A DNA stretch of 6,156 bases from Bryobacterales bacterium (GTDB lineage: Bacteria; Cyanobacteriota; Vampirovibrionia; Obscuribacterales; Obscuribacteraceae). The stretch is from the NCBI GenBank assembly GCA_903970295.1, contig CAJCHQ010000275.1, positions 1 through 6,156 on the forward strand, written 5' to 3'. The notes beneath the pieces are model-generated. The model was not told where the DNA came from. It made no database searches and was given only the letters and a program-made list of their open reading frames with translations. Position 1 is the stretch's first letter; each line of letters opens with the position of its first letter. Both the position numbers and the translations under genes were made by a program. Positions 5,331 to 6,156 of this stretch are shown here, one piece after another.

Positions 5331-5816
5331 TTACTTACTCGCCGTTTCGAGAACCGAAACCTTGGTCATCTTGTCGCCGGCGCGCAGAGCTTTGACCACA
5401 TCCAGTCCTTCTAATACACGACCGAACACAGCATATTGACCATCCAGGAAATTGGCCGGACCGAGCGTGAAATAGAATTGCGAGCTAGCCGAATTAGGAT
5501 CGTTGGAACGAGCCATAGCCATAACACCAGCCTCATTATGTACGAGCTTCGGATTGTTTTTGTCGACTTCCAATTGAATGCGACGTTCTTTGTTCGTGGC
5601 CGGATCTGTATATCCACCAGTGCCGGTTCCTTTCGGACAGCCGCCCTGAATGCAGAAACCAGGCTCGTAGCGATGGAATGAAAGACCGTTGTAGAAACCT
5701 TTGCTGACGAGATCGAGATAATTGTTCGAACTAATCGGCGCATCATTTTTGTAAATCTGCACTTTGATTGTGCCTTTTGTCGTCTCGAGAACGACTACAG
5801 GATCTGCTGTTGTCAT
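5331..5816 (-). CDS. Cyclophilin-type peptidyl-prolyl cis-trans isomerase
   Basis: It catalyses cis-trans isomerisation of peptidyl-proline bonds. This is a single-domain cyclophilin of 161 residues without signal peptide, hence probably cytoplasmic. Key residues by analogy with human cyclophilin A: catalytic Arg R49 in 'SFHRYEPGF', F54 and Q57 of 'GFCIQGG', Q113 and Y115 in '[10 protein letters not shown]', F123 in place of the cyclosporin-contact Trp, and '[11 protein letters not shown]' (124-134). C55 and C60 are its only cysteines and replace the usual Met and Asp in 'GFMIQGGD'. The ATG at 5816 has AAGG five bases upstream. It lies 47 bp downstream of a paralogue on the same strand, so the pair is probably one operon; a (TG)5 run (5836-5845) sits in the gap. 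It converges with ftsX. The substitution of Trp by Phe is common in bacterial cyclophilins and predicts weak cyclosporin binding. Confidence 0.93.
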   Translation of the reverse strand: MTTADPVVVLETTKGTIKVQIYKNDAPISSNNYLDLVSKGFYNGLSFHRYEPGFCIQGGCPKGTGTGGYTDPATNKERRIQLEVDKNNPKLVHNEAGVMAMARSNDPNSASSQFYFTLGPANFLDGQYAVFGRVLEGLDVVKALRAGDKMTKVSVLETASK

Positions 5817-5821
5817 TTTTA

Positions 5822-5829
5822 CCTTCTCT
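5822..5829 (-). promoter_or_regulatory. Shine-Dalgarno (AGAGAAGG) of the cyclophilin gene
   Basis: On the minus strand AGAGAAGG ends five bases before the ATG at 5816. It is the strongest ribosome site in the window and fixes that start. Confidence 0.65.
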
Positions 5830-5863
5830 TATGTATGTGTGTGTGGTGCCTTGAACAGATAGT

Positions 5864-6156
5864 TTATTTAGCTCCTTCGATTGTGACTTTGGTCATCTTG
5901 TCGCCGACCGTGAGCGACTTTACGACGTCCAGTCCACTGGTTACGCGACCGAAGACGGCGTAGCCGCCACCCATATCGTTGAGTTCCATGTGGGGTCCGA
6001 GAGTGAAATAGAATTGCGAGCTGGCCGAGTCTGGACTCTGGCTTCTGGCCATAGCCAGCACACCGGCAGCATCATGCTGTAAATGCGGATTAGATGGATT
6101 TACTTCCAGCTTGATTGTTCTTTCTCGATGAGTCTTGGGATCGATGTATCCACCAG
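5864..6156 (-). CDS. Second cyclophilin-type peptidyl-prolyl isomerase, 5' end cut by window
   Basis: The frame is open to the right edge, so the N-terminal half, including the catalytic 'FHR' region, is outside the window. The visible 96 residues start at 'GGYIDPKTHRERTIKLEV' and continue through '[24 protein letters not shown]' to 'YAVFGRVTSGLDVVKSLTVGDKMTKVTIEGAK'. They align over their whole length with the neighbouring cyclophilin, showing a tandem paralogue. The main difference is the loop after 'TLGP': here 'HMELNDMGGG' (10 residues) replaces 'ANFLDGQ' (7), so the aromatic residue at the cyclophilin Trp121 position and the 'LDG' turn are lost. It would be the first gene of the operon, 47 bp ahead of the complete copy. 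A GTG within 'GVLAM' at 6061 could be mistaken for a start, but the homology continues upstream of it. Confidence 0.92.
   Translation of the reverse strand, partial: GGYIDPKTHRERTIKLEVNPSNPHLQHDAAGVLAMARSQSPDSASSQFYFTLGPHMELNDMGGGYAVFGRVTSGLDVVKSLTVGDKMTKVTIEGAK

Noticed and set aside
5864..6061. A complete 65-residue gene starting at the GTG at 6061
   Set aside because: Cyclophilin homology continues in frame upstream to the window edge, so this is an internal codon of a longer gene.
1..6156. CRISPR array, tRNA, rRNA, insertion sequence or phage genes
   Set aside because: No spaced direct repeats, cloverleaf, transposase motif or terminal inverted repeats seen on either strand.

Overview
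The window is about 50% GC and densely coded, with short intergenic gaps, so it is bacterial chromosome. The set of genes (DUF721/DciA-type protein, an ftsE-ftsX pair, tandem cyclophilins, an SCP2-domain protein and a DUF2199 protein) suggests a free-living, envelope-bearing bacterium. The style of the cyclophilin and FtsEX proteins would fit the non-photosynthetic cyanobacterial sister lineage (Melainabacteria/Vampirovibrionia, Obscuribacter-like). That placement is inference; no rRNA or other marker here proves it. I see no mobile element, CRISPR array, tRNA or rRNA.

Layout. Left (1-591, +): a DUF2199-like protein whose frame stays open to the left edge, so its true start may lie outside. 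Then a minus-strand hypothetical gene (834-1301, possibly starting at 1385 or 1445). A non-coding divergent region follows, with a 9-bp inverted repeat, and then two small abutting plus-strand ORFs of unknown function (1688-1927 and 1929-2159) that could also be one frameshifted gene. These converge on an SCP2-domain gene (2190-2546, -). The junction is a composite hairpin reaching the stop codons of both flanking genes.

The centre is a divergent region (2547-2770) with a good TATAAT promoter for the SCP2 gene and a perfect 18-bp palindrome. It leads into a DUF721/DciA-type protein with a C-terminal four-cysteine putative zinc ribbon (2771-3505, +). After 190 bp comes ftsE-ftsX (3696-5257, +), overlapping by one base and closed by a stem-loop terminator. 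Right (5331-6156, -): two tandem cyclophilin-type peptidyl-prolyl isomerases; the upstream one is cut by the window edge.

Functional reading. The best-supported module is ftsEX, an ABC-type division complex that controls peptidoglycan hydrolysis. The DUF721 protein upstream on the same strand may act in replicative helicase loading, so a replication gene and a division gene are neighbours; co-transcription is unproven. The cyclophilins form their own converging operon. I found no convincing undescribed system. The best leads are the zinc-ribbon DciA variant, the palindrome upstream of it, the two-cysteine active site of the cyclophilin, and the unexplained gene cluster around 834-2159.
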